From NCBI RefSeq assembly GCF_009363555.1, contig NZ_CP045373.1, positions 124,001-188,000 of the forward strand: a stretch of DNA of 64,000 bases, given 5' to 3'. The DNA is from Sulfitobacter sp. THAF37 (GTDB lineage Bacteria; Pseudomonadota; Alphaproteobacteria; Rhodobacterales; Rhodobacteraceae). A program made the translations under genes and the position numbers. The notes beneath the pieces were generated by a model. It did not search any database. It was not told the origin of the DNA and worked only from the letters and a program-made list of their open reading frames with translations. Numbering within the stretch: the first letter of the stretch is position 1; every line of letters begins with the position of its first letter. This document shows, piece by piece, positions 10,478 to 18,628 of this stretch.

Positions 10478-10990
10478 TCATTCAATAAAGCTTCGCAAAA
10501 AGGACACCATCTCGGGATCATCCCATTCGGCCGGGCCCACCAGTCGCCCGAGCTCCCGCCCCTGCGCGTCGATCAGGATCGTCGTCGGCAGGCCAACGGT
10601 GCGCAGCGCGGTCATCGAAAGCATGGTCTGGTCGACATACATATTGAGATTGGTGACACCGATCTCGTCGTAGAAACGCCGAACGATTTGTGATCCGGCC
10701 CGGTCGATGGAAAGGGCAACCACTTCGAAGTCGTCGCCGCCAAGTTCCGCCTGAAGCGCATCGAGCGTCGGCATCTCTTCGCGGCAGGGGACGCACCAGG
10801 TTGCCCAGACATTCACGAGGATCACTTTGCCGCGAAAATCTTCCATGTCTCCGCGGCTGCCGTCATCTTTCTCGTAGCGCACATTGGCGACAGGCTGCGG
10901 GGTGTCGTGAAGTGCAAACCCTTGCGGTGTCGCGAAAGCCGCGCCGACGGACAGTGCCCAGGCGATCAGCGGCGGTTTCAGATTTTTCAT
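10478..10990 (-). CDS. TlpA-like periplasmic thioredoxin
   Basis: A 170-aa protein with a signal peptide and a thioredoxin fold with active site WCVPC (C66, C69) in the context NVWATWCVPCREEMP, typical of the TlpA/ResA group. It reduces disulfides in the periplasm, for instance in SCO or cytochrome c assembly. The ATG at 10990 overlaps the stop of the CcmG-like gene (ATGA). It is probably kept reduced by the CcdA of this cluster. Confidence 0.9.
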   Translation of the reverse strand: MKNLKPPLIAWALSVGAAFATPQGFALHDTPQPVANVRYEKDDGSRGDMEDFRGKVILVNVWATWCVPCREEMPTLDALQAELGGDDFEVVALSIDRAGSQIVRRFYDEIGVTNLNMYVDQTMLSMTALRTVGLPTTILIDAQGRELGRLVGPAEWDDPEMVSFLRSFIE

Positions 10991-11583
10991 GGCGTTTTCT
11001 CCTTGGCGGATTGGGTTTTGTGGTCGCGGACGATCGGCAGCAGCGTTTCCTGCAGGATTGCTCGTGTGATCGGACCAACATGGCGGTAGGCGATGGTGCC
11101 GTCGGGCGCGATGACGTAGGTTTCGGGCACGCCATAGACGCCCCATTCGATACCGGCGCGTCCGTTGATGTCGGCCCCGATGCGCGCGTAGGGATCACCC
11201 AACTCGTCGAGCCAGGCGCGCGCCTGATCGGGCGGGTCTTTGTAGTTGATCCCGTAAAGCGGCACTTCGTCTGTTGCGCTCAGTTCCATGAACAACGGAT
11301 GTTCGGCGCGGCAAGGCACACACCACGAGGCGAAGACGTTCACGAGCGAGACGTGGCCGATCAGGTCCTGTGTCGAAAGACCTTCCTCGCGGCCAAGCAC
11401 CGGGGGCAGCGCGAAGTCGGGCACAGATTTGCCGAGAAGTGCCGACGGCAAATCGTCGCCACCCCTGAAAAGCCCCCAACCGAACAGGACCATGAGGGCA
11501 AAAGCTATCAGCGGCACCAGAAAGAACCCGGAGATTCTGCGCCGTGATACGGGTTCGGTTTTGCCGACGACCTCTTGCGTCAT
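10987..11583 (-). CDS. CcmG/DsbE-like thiol-disulfide oxidoreductase
   Basis: A 198-aa membrane-anchored thioredoxin-like protein: one transmembrane helix (about 20-38), redox motif FASWCVPCRAEHP (C88, C91), then YGINYKDPP and GVYGVPETYVI, the pattern of CcmG/DsbE that reduces apocytochrome c. It overlaps both neighbours by ATGA, including the cytochrome c gene upstream, consistent with a role in its maturation. Confidence 0.92.
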   Translation of the reverse strand: MTQEVVGKTEPVSRRRISGFFLVPLIAFALMVLFGWGLFRGGDDLPSALLGKSVPDFALPPVLGREEGLSTQDLIGHVSLVNVFASWCVPCRAEHPLFMELSATDEVPLYGINYKDPPDQARAWLDELGDPYARIGADINGRAGIEWGVYGVPETYVIAPDGTIAYRHVGPITRAILQETLLPIVRDHKTQSAKEKTP

Positions 11584-12005
11584 GGCTGCGCCTGCTCATC
11601 CGCGAGGGTGCGGCTTTCCTGCGACGCGCGAACCCGGTCGGGCCATGTGCTCTTGATGTAGTCGATGATTGCCGTGATCTCACCGTCTGTCAGTACGCCC
11701 TCATATCCGGGCATGTCGCTTTCGTAGCCGTTCCCGACAATCGCCGCCGGTCCGTGTTTCACGATGTCGAACAATATGCGGTCGGGGTGATGCCAGGTAT
11801 GGCCGGAGGCGTCGTGCGGTGGGGCAGGCAACTTGCCGCTCGGCAATCGTGTGCGCCATTCAGGTTGCCCTTGCAGGTTCGCCCCATGGCAACTGGCGCA
11901 ATTCTCTTGATAGAGGCGCTCACCCATGCGCACGTCGCTCTGCGCCGCTACGGGCAAAACCGTTGTGGCGAGCAGGACAGCCGAGAGCCTAATCGTGTTT
12001 TTCAC
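11580..12005 (-). CDS. Periplasmic class I cytochrome c
   Basis: A 141-aa protein with signal peptide and one haem site CASCH (residues 36-40); a distal Met is likely in DMPGYEGVL. This is a soluble electron carrier. The start is a GTG at 12005, overlapping the end of a small membrane-protein gene; the stop overlaps the CcmG-like gene. In this cluster it could accept electrons from the multicopper oxidase substrates or serve an oxidase; this is inferred. Confidence 0.9.
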   Translation of the reverse strand: MKNTIRLSAVLLATTVLPVAAQSDVRMGERLYQENCASCHGANLQGQPEWRTRLPSGKLPAPPHDASGHTWHHPDRILFDIVKHGPAAIVGNGYESDMPGYEGVLTDGEITAIIDYIKSTWPDRVRASQESRTLADEQAQP

Positions 12006-12147
12006 TAAGTTTCCGCCTTCTTATTGCGAGCCACCTACACAGGACGATGAGTGCCGCGAGCAACGACAGGACAAGCAGGACGCAAAGCGCCCAGACCAAC
12101 CCGATCGACAACAGGCTGTCGCCGCTGCTGGCACCTTTAGTCCGCAT
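11989..12147 (-). CDS. 52-aa single-pass membrane peptide
   Basis: A short reading frame (ATG at 12147) with one strong transmembrane segment (LVWALCVLLVLSLLAALIVL) and a basic tail (IRRRK). It overlaps the start of the cytochrome c gene by 17 bp and continues the tightly packed operon. No family recognised. The hydrophobic pattern and packing support it as a real gene. Confidence 0.55.
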   Translation of the reverse strand: MRTKGASSGDSLLSIGLVWALCVLLVLSLLAALIVLCRWLAIRRRKLSEKHD

Positions 12148-12159
12148 TTCGGCGCATTT

Positions 12160-12294
12160 CTATTTTCCGCGGTCCGAGCGAATGTATTTGACCAATGCGA
12201 TCGCCGCGAGCACCAGCACCCCCACGATCAGCAACCAGACGAGGCCCATCGCGATCATCATGCCGCCGCCCATCATTTCACCGTTCATCATCAT
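12160..12294 (-). CDS. 44-aa Met-rich single-pass membrane peptide
   Basis: Starts with MMMNGEMMGGGMM, followed by one transmembrane helix (GLVWLLIVGVLVLAAIALV) and the tail KYIRSDRGK. AGGA lies upstream of the ATG at 12294. Met-rich tails next to a membrane helix are common in small proteins of copper islands. It sits between DUF411 and the 52-aa peptide in the same direction. Confidence 0.6.
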   Translation of the reverse strand: MMMNGEMMGGGMMIAMGLVWLLIVGVLVLAAIALVKYIRSDRGK

Positions 12295-12360
12295 ACAATT
12301 CATCCTTTGTTTTCCCTTGAAGCCGATCTGGCACGGGTTCGCACCAGACCGCGTAATTGA

Positions 12361-12816
12361 TCATTCGACCGCATATACGGTCGGGCTCACACCTTCCTCG
12401 ACGGTGTAAATCTTGAACGGCTCCTGTTTTGCGCCGCCCATACCCGGCGACCCCATCGGCATACCGGGAAGGGTCACACCGGCAATTTCCGGAAGCTCTT
12501 CGAGCAGCCTGTTGACGACATCGATCGGCACGTGACCGCTGACAACGTAATCGTCCAGAAAGGCGGTATGGCAGCCCTGAAAATCGTCCGGGATACCAGC
12601 CTCGCGGCTGATCTGCGCCAAATCGTGGGTCGGTTTCACCTCCACCGTGAAACCGTTCTCCCGCAGATAGTCCGCGTAGCTTTCGCAGCATCCGCATTGC
12701 GGGTTCTTGTAGAGCGTGACCTCCTGCGCGGCGACCGGTGCGGCATTCAGGCTCATCGCAAGGACAGCGGCAGCACCTGCGGTGCCGAGGCTGGCAAATC
12801 CAAGTATCTTTTTCAT
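12361..12816 (-). CDS. DUF411 periplasmic metal-binding protein
   Basis: A 151-aa secreted protein with signal peptide (to about residue 30), the DUF411 motif NPQCGCCESYADYL, and the later blocks GCHTAF and GHVP. The CGCC site is thought to bind copper or other soft metals. It is the first of two DUF411 proteins here; the other is at 22198-22653. Confidence 0.9.
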   Translation of the reverse strand: MKKILGFASLGTAGAAAVLAMSLNAAPVAAQEVTLYKNPQCGCCESYADYLRENGFTVEVKPTHDLAQISREAGIPDDFQGCHTAFLDDYVVSGHVPIDVVNRLLEELPEIAGVTLPGMPMGSPGMGGAKQEPFKIYTVEEGVSPTVYAVE

Positions 12817-12854
12817 CGGTTCTTTCCCTTCCGTCGTCAGTGATCTGTGAGTTT

Positions 12855-14294
12855 TCAGGTTTTGGTCGTGTCAGGATCGACACGGATGACGCCCATCATG
12901 CCCGCCGCCTGGTGTTCCAGGATGTGACAGTGGAACATCCAGTCGCCTGGGTTGTCCGCGACGAACGCGATCTCGACCCGTTCTTCGGGTGCCATCAGGA
13001 CGGTGTCCTGCCATTCGCGATACCGAGTCGGTTGTCCGTTGCGGGCGATCACACGGAACGAATGTCCATGAAAATGGATCGGATGGTGCCAAGCCGTGCG
13101 ATTATCCATCTCGAACACGTGCGACGTGCCCTGCGGCAGGACCAGCGACGGGTCCATCATGTGACCCGTCGCGGCTTCGCCGTTGATGAACCACATGTTT
13201 CCTTCGCGCATCTGGCCCATCATCGACCCCATGCCGCCGCCCATCATCATCTGCCCCATCATTCCGCCTTTGAAGACGATCTGATGTCGCGCGGCCGACG
13301 CCATGTCCGGTTCCGCCAACGGGTTGGGTCGCAGGTCCATCGACCAATCCGGCACACTGTCCCGCAGCCTGTCAGGCCCATAGACGAGGTCGACCAGACG
13401 GTATTCGAGGCCGTCGTAGAACACATCGGTGACGGTGACGACTTCTCCGGGCTTGCCAGTCATGTCGATCACCAGATCAACACGCATGGCTGGTCCGATC
13501 ACCACAATATCGCTGTCAGGGGCATGGGGAGTCACGGGTTGACCGTCCAAAGCGACCACAACCGGTGCAAGACCACCGAAATCCAGCCCGAATATCCGCG
13601 CGTTCGCCGCATTGACTAGCCGCAAGCGGATGCGCTCACCGGACCGCACCGCGATGCGGTCGGGTATCTGGCCGTTGATGGTCACGGAATTACCAATACG
13701 ACCGCCGTGCGTCGCGTCGTGGCGGTTGCCGAAGTCATCCGCAATTTGCCCGTCCCGGGTCATGCGCCAGTCGTCCAGCATCCAGGTCAGGTCACGATCC
13801 ACGCGGATCGGGTCCGCCTCCTCGACGATCAGTGGCCCGTAAAGGCCGCGTCCGACCTGTTCCGAACTGCGCTGGTGCGGATGGTACCAGAACGTGCCCG
13901 CATCCAGCGCATCGAACTCGTAGAGAAAATCGCCATCAACCGGGATCGGGTCTTGCGTGAGGAACGGCACTCCGTCCATCGCATTGGACGTGCGAATGCC
14001 ATGCCAGTGGATTGTGGTCCCTTCATCCAACCCATTCTGAGCCAGAACCCGCACGCGGTCGCCCCGCCGGACCCTGATTTCAGGACCGGGGACGGACCCG
14101 TTATAGCTCCAGACATTAGTCGGGCCGTATGGTGACGGGCGCAGGGCGGCCTGTCCGGATGCCGCGCGTAGGACGAATGGGTCCCCAGTTGGATCGGCCA
14201 TTGCCATTCGTGCAGGTGATAGAGCGGATAGGGTTGTGAATGCGGCACCTGTGCGAAGCACGTGCCTTCGTGAAATCGGTCTGTGGAGGATCAT
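12855..14294 (-). CDS. CueO-like multicopper oxidase
   Basis: A 479-aa periplasmic oxidase with a Tat-type signal (SRRHVLRTGAAF). Copper motifs in order: TIHWHG (about 95), WYHPH (about 138), HPIHFHGH, and HCHILEHQAAGMM near the C-terminus, giving the type 1, 2 and 3 copper ligands. A Met-rich loop (GGMMGQMMMGGGMGSMMGQM) precedes the last domain, like the Cu(I)-binding insert of CueO. It probably oxidises Cu(I) to Cu(II). The ATG at 14294 was chosen to start at the signal peptide. Confidence 0.95.
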   Translation of the reverse strand: MILHRPISRRHVLRTGAAFTTLSALSPARMAMADPTGDPFVLRAASGQAALRPSPYGPTNVWSYNGSVPGPEIRVRRGDRVRVLAQNGLDEGTTIHWHGIRTSNAMDGVPFLTQDPIPVDGDFLYEFDALDAGTFWYHPHQRSSEQVGRGLYGPLIVEEADPIRVDRDLTWMLDDWRMTRDGQIADDFGNRHDATHGGRIGNSVTINGQIPDRIAVRSGERIRLRLVNAANARIFGLDFGGLAPVVVALDGQPVTPHAPDSDIVVIGPAMRVDLVIDMTGKPGEVVTVTDVFYDGLEYRLVDLVYGPDRLRDSVPDWSMDLRPNPLAEPDMASAARHQIVFKGGMMGQMMMGGGMGSMMGQMREGNMWFINGEAATGHMMDPSLVLPQGTSHVFEMDNRTAWHHPIHFHGHSFRVIARNGQPTRYREWQDTVLMAPEERVEIAFVADNPGDWMFHCHILEHQAAGMMGVIRVDPDTTKT

Positions 14295-14384
14295 CGCAAC
14301 TGCCTTGATCTGAAAGGGGCGCACTCAGCCAGCTTCGGCCAAGGCAACAATCAGGCCTCGCAGCAGGCGAGGCCGGTTTCAGGT

Positions 14385-14738
14385 TCAGACAGGCAGTTTG
14401 GGAGGGAATGGATCAAGCGACGGATTCGTGCCGAGTGAGATCAGAGGTTCGGCACCCCGGACGGCAGTACCAAAAGGCCTCGTGAGCCGCGCTGACGGCA
14501 TCTTGGCAAGGAGGCCAGAAGTACCGCTGGAGCCGCAAGGAACAGGACACCCACCTTCACAGGCAGTGCCCTCAGCAAATCCGGTGGCATCGCACCCGCC
14601 GCAACGGCCATCCGCGCTTTCGGTGGGTTCCATCTGCGCCATAGCCGTGATTGACATACTGGCCGACGACATATCCGGCGCAGTCACTGCACCGAAGGTC
14701 AGCATGAGAATCAAAACAAGGCGAAAAACGCAGGTCAT
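14385..14738 (-). CDS. Secreted Cys-rich protein of unknown function
   Basis: A 117-aa protein with a signal peptide and a mature part rich in Cys, Gly, Ser and Pro (CGGCDATGF, CEGGCPVPCG), suitable for metal binding. The CueR-type promoter just upstream has its -10 element at 14751-14746, so the transcript would begin at or next to the ATG at 14738. Translation may therefore be leaderless. It is probably the first gene of the copper-induced unit that continues into the multicopper oxidase. Confidence 0.7.
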   Translation of the reverse strand: MTCVFRLVLILMLTFGAVTAPDMSSASMSITAMAQMEPTESADGRCGGCDATGFAEGTACEGGCPVPCGSSGTSGLLAKMPSARLTRPFGTAVRGAEPLISLGTNPSLDPFPPKLPV

Positions 14739-14745
14739 ACAGTTA

Positions 14746-14776
14746 CTGCTACAACCTTCCAGCAAGGGGAGGTCAA
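14746..14776 (-). promoter_or_regulatory. CueR-type promoter/operator
   Basis: Minus strand: -35 TTGACC (14776-14771), 19-bp spacer with CCCCTTGCTGGAAGG, -10 TAGCAG (14751-14746). It precedes the Cys-rich protein and the multicopper oxidase genes. The dyad is less perfect than at 10420. Confidence 0.75.
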
Positions 14777-14914
14777 GTGACATTCTGTAACTTGGACGTG
14801 ATACCCCTGTAGTGTATCCGCCTCAGACCTTCGCTACTGCCCTTCGCAGCCAGTTGCTCATGCAAAGGTTCATCAGTCCACTTGACGTTGGTCGACGTCA
14901 ACTTGCCGTCGCAA

Positions 14915-14936
14915 ATGAGGAAATGATATCCTCATG
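14915..14936. terminator. Inverted repeat after the CDF gene
   Basis: ATGAGGA / TCCTCAT arms close to the stop of the leftward CDF transporter gene (14942). A second pair, TTGACGT / ACGTCAA, lies just beyond. Neither has a T-run, so a terminator role is only plausible. Confidence 0.3.
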
Positions 14937-14941
14937 CTCGG

Positions 14942-15898
14942 TCAGCTTTTTTCGTGAGTATGAGTTTCCTCCCCATCTCTCGAATTACCGTGACCATAGA
15001 GATCGGCGTTCTGATGAGCGCGATCCTCGTGCTCGAATTCGAGGCTGGAATGGCTGATGCCGAATTCTCCCTTCAGCCGCTTCTTGATCGCGCTCTTGAT
15101 CTCTTCAATCTTCGACCACCCCTCGGCTGCCACGACGACATGGCAGTCGAGCGCAGCCTTGTGCTCTTGCATTTGCCAGAGATGGACGTGGTGGACGTCG
15201 GCGACGCCTTCGACTTTCCGCATCGCTTCGACGACGGCCTCGTTGTCGATGTCCGGCGGGCTCCCGAGCATCAGGGTTCGGATTGGGCCGCCTATTTCAG
15301 TGAAAGACAGATACAGGATGTAGATGGCGATGCCGATGGTGATGGCAGGATCGACCCAACGCATGTCGTAAAGGATGATCAGCGACCCAGCGACGATAAC
15401 CGCGACCGAAGCAAGCGCGTCCGACAGGTTATGCAGGAAAAGCGCGCGGATGTTCACGCTGCCCTTCTGCATCGAATAGGTCAGCATTGCGGTCAGCGTG
15501 TCGACCACAAGCGCAATTCCACCGAGAATGACGACGGTCCAACCCATGACTTCGGGTGGATCAATCATGCGCATGCCACCTTCGTAGATCAGGTAGAAGC
15601 CGATCAAAATCAGGGTGGTGTAGTTAACCAGGGCTGCGACGATTTCGACCCGACCATAGCCGAAGGTCATGCGCTCATCGGCTGGGCGGCGCGCGATCTT
15701 GCGTGCGGCGAAGGCAATGACAAGCGAGGCCATATCGGAAAAGTTGTGCAGCGCATCGGCGATCAGTGCCAGACTGCCCGAGAATATGCCCCCGACGACT
15801 TGCGCAACGGTAAGAAGCCCGTTCGCCCAGATGGCGATGGCAACCCGCCGATCGCCGGAATCCGGATCGATATGCGCGTGCCCGTGGTCATGTGGCAT
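14942..15898 (-). CDS. Cation diffusion facilitator (CzcD/ZitB-like)
   Basis: A 318-aa inner-membrane metal/proton antiporter. A His-rich N-terminus (PHDHGHAHID), six transmembrane helices with the paired metal motifs ALIADALHNFSD (TM2) and LFLHNLSDALAS (TM5), and a C-terminal cytoplasmic domain ending in a His-rich tail. The HxxxD pairs fit Zn(II)/Co(II)/Cd(II) exporters. It overlaps the transglutaminase-like gene by 11 bp and shares its MerR-type promoter at 16679-16709. Confidence 0.93.
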   Translation of the reverse strand: MPHDHGHAHIDPDSGDRRVAIAIWANGLLTVAQVVGGIFSGSLALIADALHNFSDMASLVIAFAARKIARRPADERMTFGYGRVEIVAALVNYTTLILIGFYLIYEGGMRMIDPPEVMGWTVVILGGIALVVDTLTAMLTYSMQKGSVNIRALFLHNLSDALASVAVIVAGSLIILYDMRWVDPAITIGIAIYILYLSFTEIGGPIRTLMLGSPPDIDNEAVVEAMRKVEGVADVHHVHLWQMQEHKAALDCHVVVAAEGWSKIEEIKSAIKKRLKGEFGISHSSLEFEHEDRAHQNADLYGHGNSRDGEETHTHEKS

Positions 15899-16643
15899 TG
15901 GCAGGCTCCGCGTGCGCGTGTGTCGCGCGTCGGTCAGTCTTCAGGCGGCCGCTGCGGAAACCACGTACGCGCGCATTCATCCAGTGGCGAATTATATGAC
16001 GGTAAAGGGCGCCACGCAGCCATCCAAAGGATTGCTCATGGGACAAATAGAAGGCGTCCGGCGTATCGTACACGCCGAAATCCTGCACGATGCCGGTTTT
16101 CTGAATGTAGGTATCTTCTCCGTTCCAGGCAACGGGAGGCGCGCCAAGGCAATCCGTGCCCGCGCCATACCCGCAGAGACTGTCCGTGTCCGAGAAAGAC
16201 GTTTGCAGGACTTTGAGGAAGGCATCATCCAGGATGAAGCCTTCAAGGTTGATCCAGGCACCTTGAAATTCGATCTCGACCCATGAGTGGAGAATTTCCT
16301 GCGGAGCAAGCGGATACACCAGCTCAGGGACAACACCGCGCTGCAAGCCTTTATGGATCGTAAACCCATGCAACCGGCAACGAATGCCGACACCACGCAG
16401 CAGCGCCATCAAGAGCGTGCCTTTGGTATTGCACTGCCCGTAGCCGTCGGAAAGCACTTCGGATGCGGGGATGTCGTCAGCTCGATTGTATCCGAACGCG
16501 ATTTCATTCCGAACGAAATCATAGGCAGCTCCGATCCGATCGTATTCGGATAAGCCGCGCCAGCTGCGGTTCTCAATTAGACGCGCAAGAGGCGCGGCAT
16601 CAAAATCCAGTAGTTTGGTGGGTACAAGTAGGGGGTCGATCAT
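15888..16643 (-). CDS. Transglutaminase-like cysteine protease-fold protein
   Basis: A 251-aa protein with the transglutaminase-core pattern: the nucleophile Cys in GYGQCNTKGTLLMALLR (about residue 70) and the His in ILHSWVEIEFQGAWINLEG (about 118). No signal peptide. The ATG at 16643 is the start because an upstream in-frame ATG at 16679 lies inside the -10 element of the promoter. Its place between a metal-type promoter and a CDF exporter is unusual; the substrate is unknown. Confidence 0.8.
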   Translation of the reverse strand: MIDPLLVPTKLLDFDAAPLARLIENRSWRGLSEYDRIGAAYDFVRNEIAFGYNRADDIPASEVLSDGYGQCNTKGTLLMALLRGVGIRCRLHGFTIHKGLQRGVVPELVYPLAPQEILHSWVEIEFQGAWINLEGFILDDAFLKVLQTSFSDTDSLCGYGAGTDCLGAPPVAWNGEDTYIQKTGIVQDFGVYDTPDAFYLSHEQSFGWLRGALYRHIIRHWMNARVRGFRSGRLKTDRRATHAHAEPANAT

Positions 16644-16678
16644 CTGCAACGGGTCGCTCCTCGAATCGTCTTGGAACA

Positions 16679-16709
16679 AGACTAATTGCTATAGTCACTA
16701 TAGCTTCAA
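16679..16709 (-). promoter_or_regulatory. MerR-type promoter/operator of the transglutaminase-CDF operon
   Basis: Minus strand: -35 TTGAAG (16709-16704), 19-bp spacer, -10 TAGTCT (16684-16679). The spacer begins a perfect dyad GCTATAG-TGA-CTATAGC. The dyad differs from the CueR sites. The local candidate regulator is the MerR protein at 17421-17849, but the dyad also differs from that at 17955. Confidence 0.75.
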
Positions 16710-16738
16710 TCCTTTCTTTCAGAAAGAATCTCCCGCAA

Positions 16739-17338
16739 CTATTTGTCCGTGTGAACCGCTTTGTGGTGTTCGCCGTGTGCGTCGCGCAGGATGTCGATAC
16801 CGCCCCAGGCCGCGATCCCGGCGACGATCACACCGACGACAAGGTCCGGCCAGTTGGTTCCTAGCCAAGCGACGAGGCCACCGGCCACGACGATCCCGAG
16901 GTTCGCGGCGAAATCGTTGTAACTGAAGGTGTTGGCCGCGCGGATATTGACGTTTGGATTTTTGAGCTTAGCGAGCAGCCAAACGCAGACTGCGTTGATA
17001 GCCGCCGCGATCAGGGCCATTGCAATCATGATCGTCCCGAGCGGATCTGACCCACCGATGTAGCGGCGCCACGCATCGTAGAGGATGCCTGCAGCGAACA
17101 GGATCAGCAGCCCGCCGGAAACGTTCGCCGCCCCGCGTTTCCATTTGGCGGATCGGGACAAAGCGAAAAGGCTGATCGCGTAGACGAAGCTGTCGGAGAG
17201 GTTATCGAGCCCGTTGGCGATCAGGGCACTTGAGTCGCCGAAGGCGCCTGTTGCGAAAAAAGCCACGGCCAAACCGATATTGAGCGCCAGAACGATCCAA
17301 AGCGTCCGTCTCTCCATTGAATCTTGTCTAGCGGCCAT
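16739..17338 (-). CDS. Short cation efflux (CDF) family protein
   Basis: A 199-aa membrane protein with six predicted helices and the CDF pattern ALIANGLDNLSDSF in helix 2. In helix 5 the usual HxxxD is replaced by NTFSYNDFAAN. It lacks the long C-terminal cytoplasmic domain and ends in a His-rich tail (HGEHHKAVH). The changed metal site suggests other metal selectivity than the CDF at 14942. It is probably co-transcribed with the merR gene 82 bp upstream. The start may be 17368, 17338 or 17317; no strong ribosome binding site decides. Confidence 0.8.
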   Translation of the reverse strand: MAARQDSMERRTLWIVLALNIGLAVAFFATGAFGDSSALIANGLDNLSDSFVYAISLFALSRSAKWKRGAANVSGGLLILFAAGILYDAWRRYIGGSDPLGTIMIAMALIAAAINAVCVWLLAKLKNPNVNIRAANTFSYNDFAANLGIVVAGGLVAWLGTNWPDLVVGVIVAGIAAWGGIDILRDAHGEHHKAVHTDK

Positions 17339-17420
17339 TTTGTGGTTCCAGCTTGTGTTGTACGACACATTAACTTCTGCGGCTGATCTGCGTTCCAGCC
17401 GGAATGTTGGCTGAATTCCT

Positions 17421-17849
17421 TCAGGCCCCGATTTCCTCGTGTTCGGTCAAGCATTCCGAATGGTCCCGCAACACCTCAAGCACCTTGCAATCTCCCGTCC
17501 GCCCGCCGCTGCATTCGTGAACCATGCGTTTCAGTTCCGTGCGCAGCGCCTTCAGGCGGGCCATGCGCTGCTCCACCTGTTTGAGCTGGCGACGCGCGAT
17601 GGCATCAGCCTCATCACAGGGCCGGTTGGGATGGTCGCTGAGGTCGAGCAGCTCGCGGATCGCATCGAGCGAGAAACCGAGTTGTCGCGAATGGCGGATG
17701 AAGGACAGCCGGTCGAGCTGTGCATTGTCGTAGCGCCTCTGCCCGCCTTCGGTCCTGCCAGGTTCGGGCATGAGCCCAATCTGTTCGTAGTACCGGATGG
17801 TCTGCACCTTCGTGCCAGTCTTCTTTGACAGAGTACCGATCGTGAGCAT
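17421..17849 (-). CDS. MerR-family heavy-metal regulator (Zn/Cd/Pb type)
   Basis: A 142-aa regulator: winged helix (MLTIGTLSKKTGTKVQTIRYYEQIGL), dimerisation helix with a Cys (NRPCDEADAIA, about 77), and a C-terminal loop HECSGGRTGDCKVLEVL with two Cys. Three cysteines in these places fit the divalent-metal group (ZntR, CadR, PbrR) rather than CueR. The ATG at 17849 follows GGAGG at good spacing. Its likely target is the dyad promoter at 17955-17985. Confidence 0.9.
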   Translation of the reverse strand: MLTIGTLSKKTGTKVQTIRYYEQIGLMPEPGRTEGGQRRYDNAQLDRLSFIRHSRQLGFSLDAIRELLDLSDHPNRPCDEADAIARRQLKQVEQRMARLKALRTELKRMVHECSGGRTGDCKVLEVLRDHSECLTEHEEIGA

Positions 17850-17954
17850 TTTCGCCTCCATGAAAAAGATACAGTTTGTGTAGGTTTTGCCGTCGGAATA
17901 AACAAGTGTCGGTTTCACAGACGCGTGAGTTCAAGCTATACCATGATTTCGTGC

Positions 17955-17985
17955 TTGAACCTCTAGCGGCTAGAGGATGTATCCG
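17955..17985 (+). promoter_or_regulatory. MerR-type promoter/operator of the SCO-Dsb operon
   Basis: -35 TTGAAC (17955-17960), 19-bp spacer, -10 TATCCG (17980-17985). The spacer contains a perfect dyad CCTCTAG-CGG-CTAGAGG, of the kind bound by ZntR/PbrR-type regulators. It is followed after 35 bp by the first gene of the rightward operon. Confidence 0.8.
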
Positions 17986-18020
17986 CACAGGCAATAAGAA
18001 TCAAAATCAGGCGAACAGGA

Positions 18021-18623
18021 TTGTCCCTTACATCGGCACAGAAGTTTCTTTGGGTTTTGGCAGGCGTGGCAGCGCTTGCTTTCGTATGGCTTTTGCTCTG
18101 GTCCGATTATCGTGCCGATAGCGCCCGAACCGACGCCGAACCGCCTTTTTTCGCTGAGTTCGAACTGACGGACCACCAGGGTATGGTTCGAACCGAGGAG
18201 GACTTTGCGGGGCGCTGGATGCTGGTTTTTTTCGGCTTTACCAACTGCCCCGACGTCTGCCCGACGACCCTATCCGAGGTCGCGGCGGTGATGGACGGTC
18301 TGGGCGACGATGCCGCCAAGGTCCAGCCGATTTTCATAACAATCGACCCTGAACGAGACACGCCCGCAGCACTCGCCGAATACGTCCCGCTGTTCGATGC
18401 GGGCTTCATCGGGCTGACCGGCACGCCGGAACAGATCGCCGCCACATCCGAGACCTTTCCGATCTTCTTCGAACGCGTCGAAGAGGCTGCGGCGCCGGAT
18501 GGTTACACGATGGGCCACACGTCGCATCTGTTCCTCTTCGATCCCGACGCGGGCTTCGCCGACTCGTGGCCCTACGGCACCTCCGCCGAAGAGATCCTCG
18601 CCGATCTGGAAGAGAGGATCTGA
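18021..18623 (+). CDS. SCO/SenC-family protein (membrane-anchored)
   Basis: A 200-aa protein with one N-terminal transmembrane anchor (about 10-27), the copper site TNCPDVCPTT (C76, C80) and a distal His in MGHTSH (about 164). It acts in the periplasm as a copper chaperone or thiol reductase. The start is a TTG at 18021, with AGGCG upstream; no in-frame ATG lies between the promoter and this codon. First gene of a packed operon. Confidence 0.92.
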   Translation: MSLTSAQKFLWVLAGVAALAFVWLLLWSDYRADSARTDAEPPFFAEFELTDHQGMVRTEEDFAGRWMLVFFGFTNCPDVCPTTLSEVAAVMDGLGDDAAKVQPIFITIDPERDTPAALAEYVPLFDAGFIGLTGTPEQIAATSETFPIFFERVEEAAAPDGYTMGHTSHLFLFDPDAGFADSWPYGTSAEEILADLEERI

Positions 18624-18628
18624 CCGAC

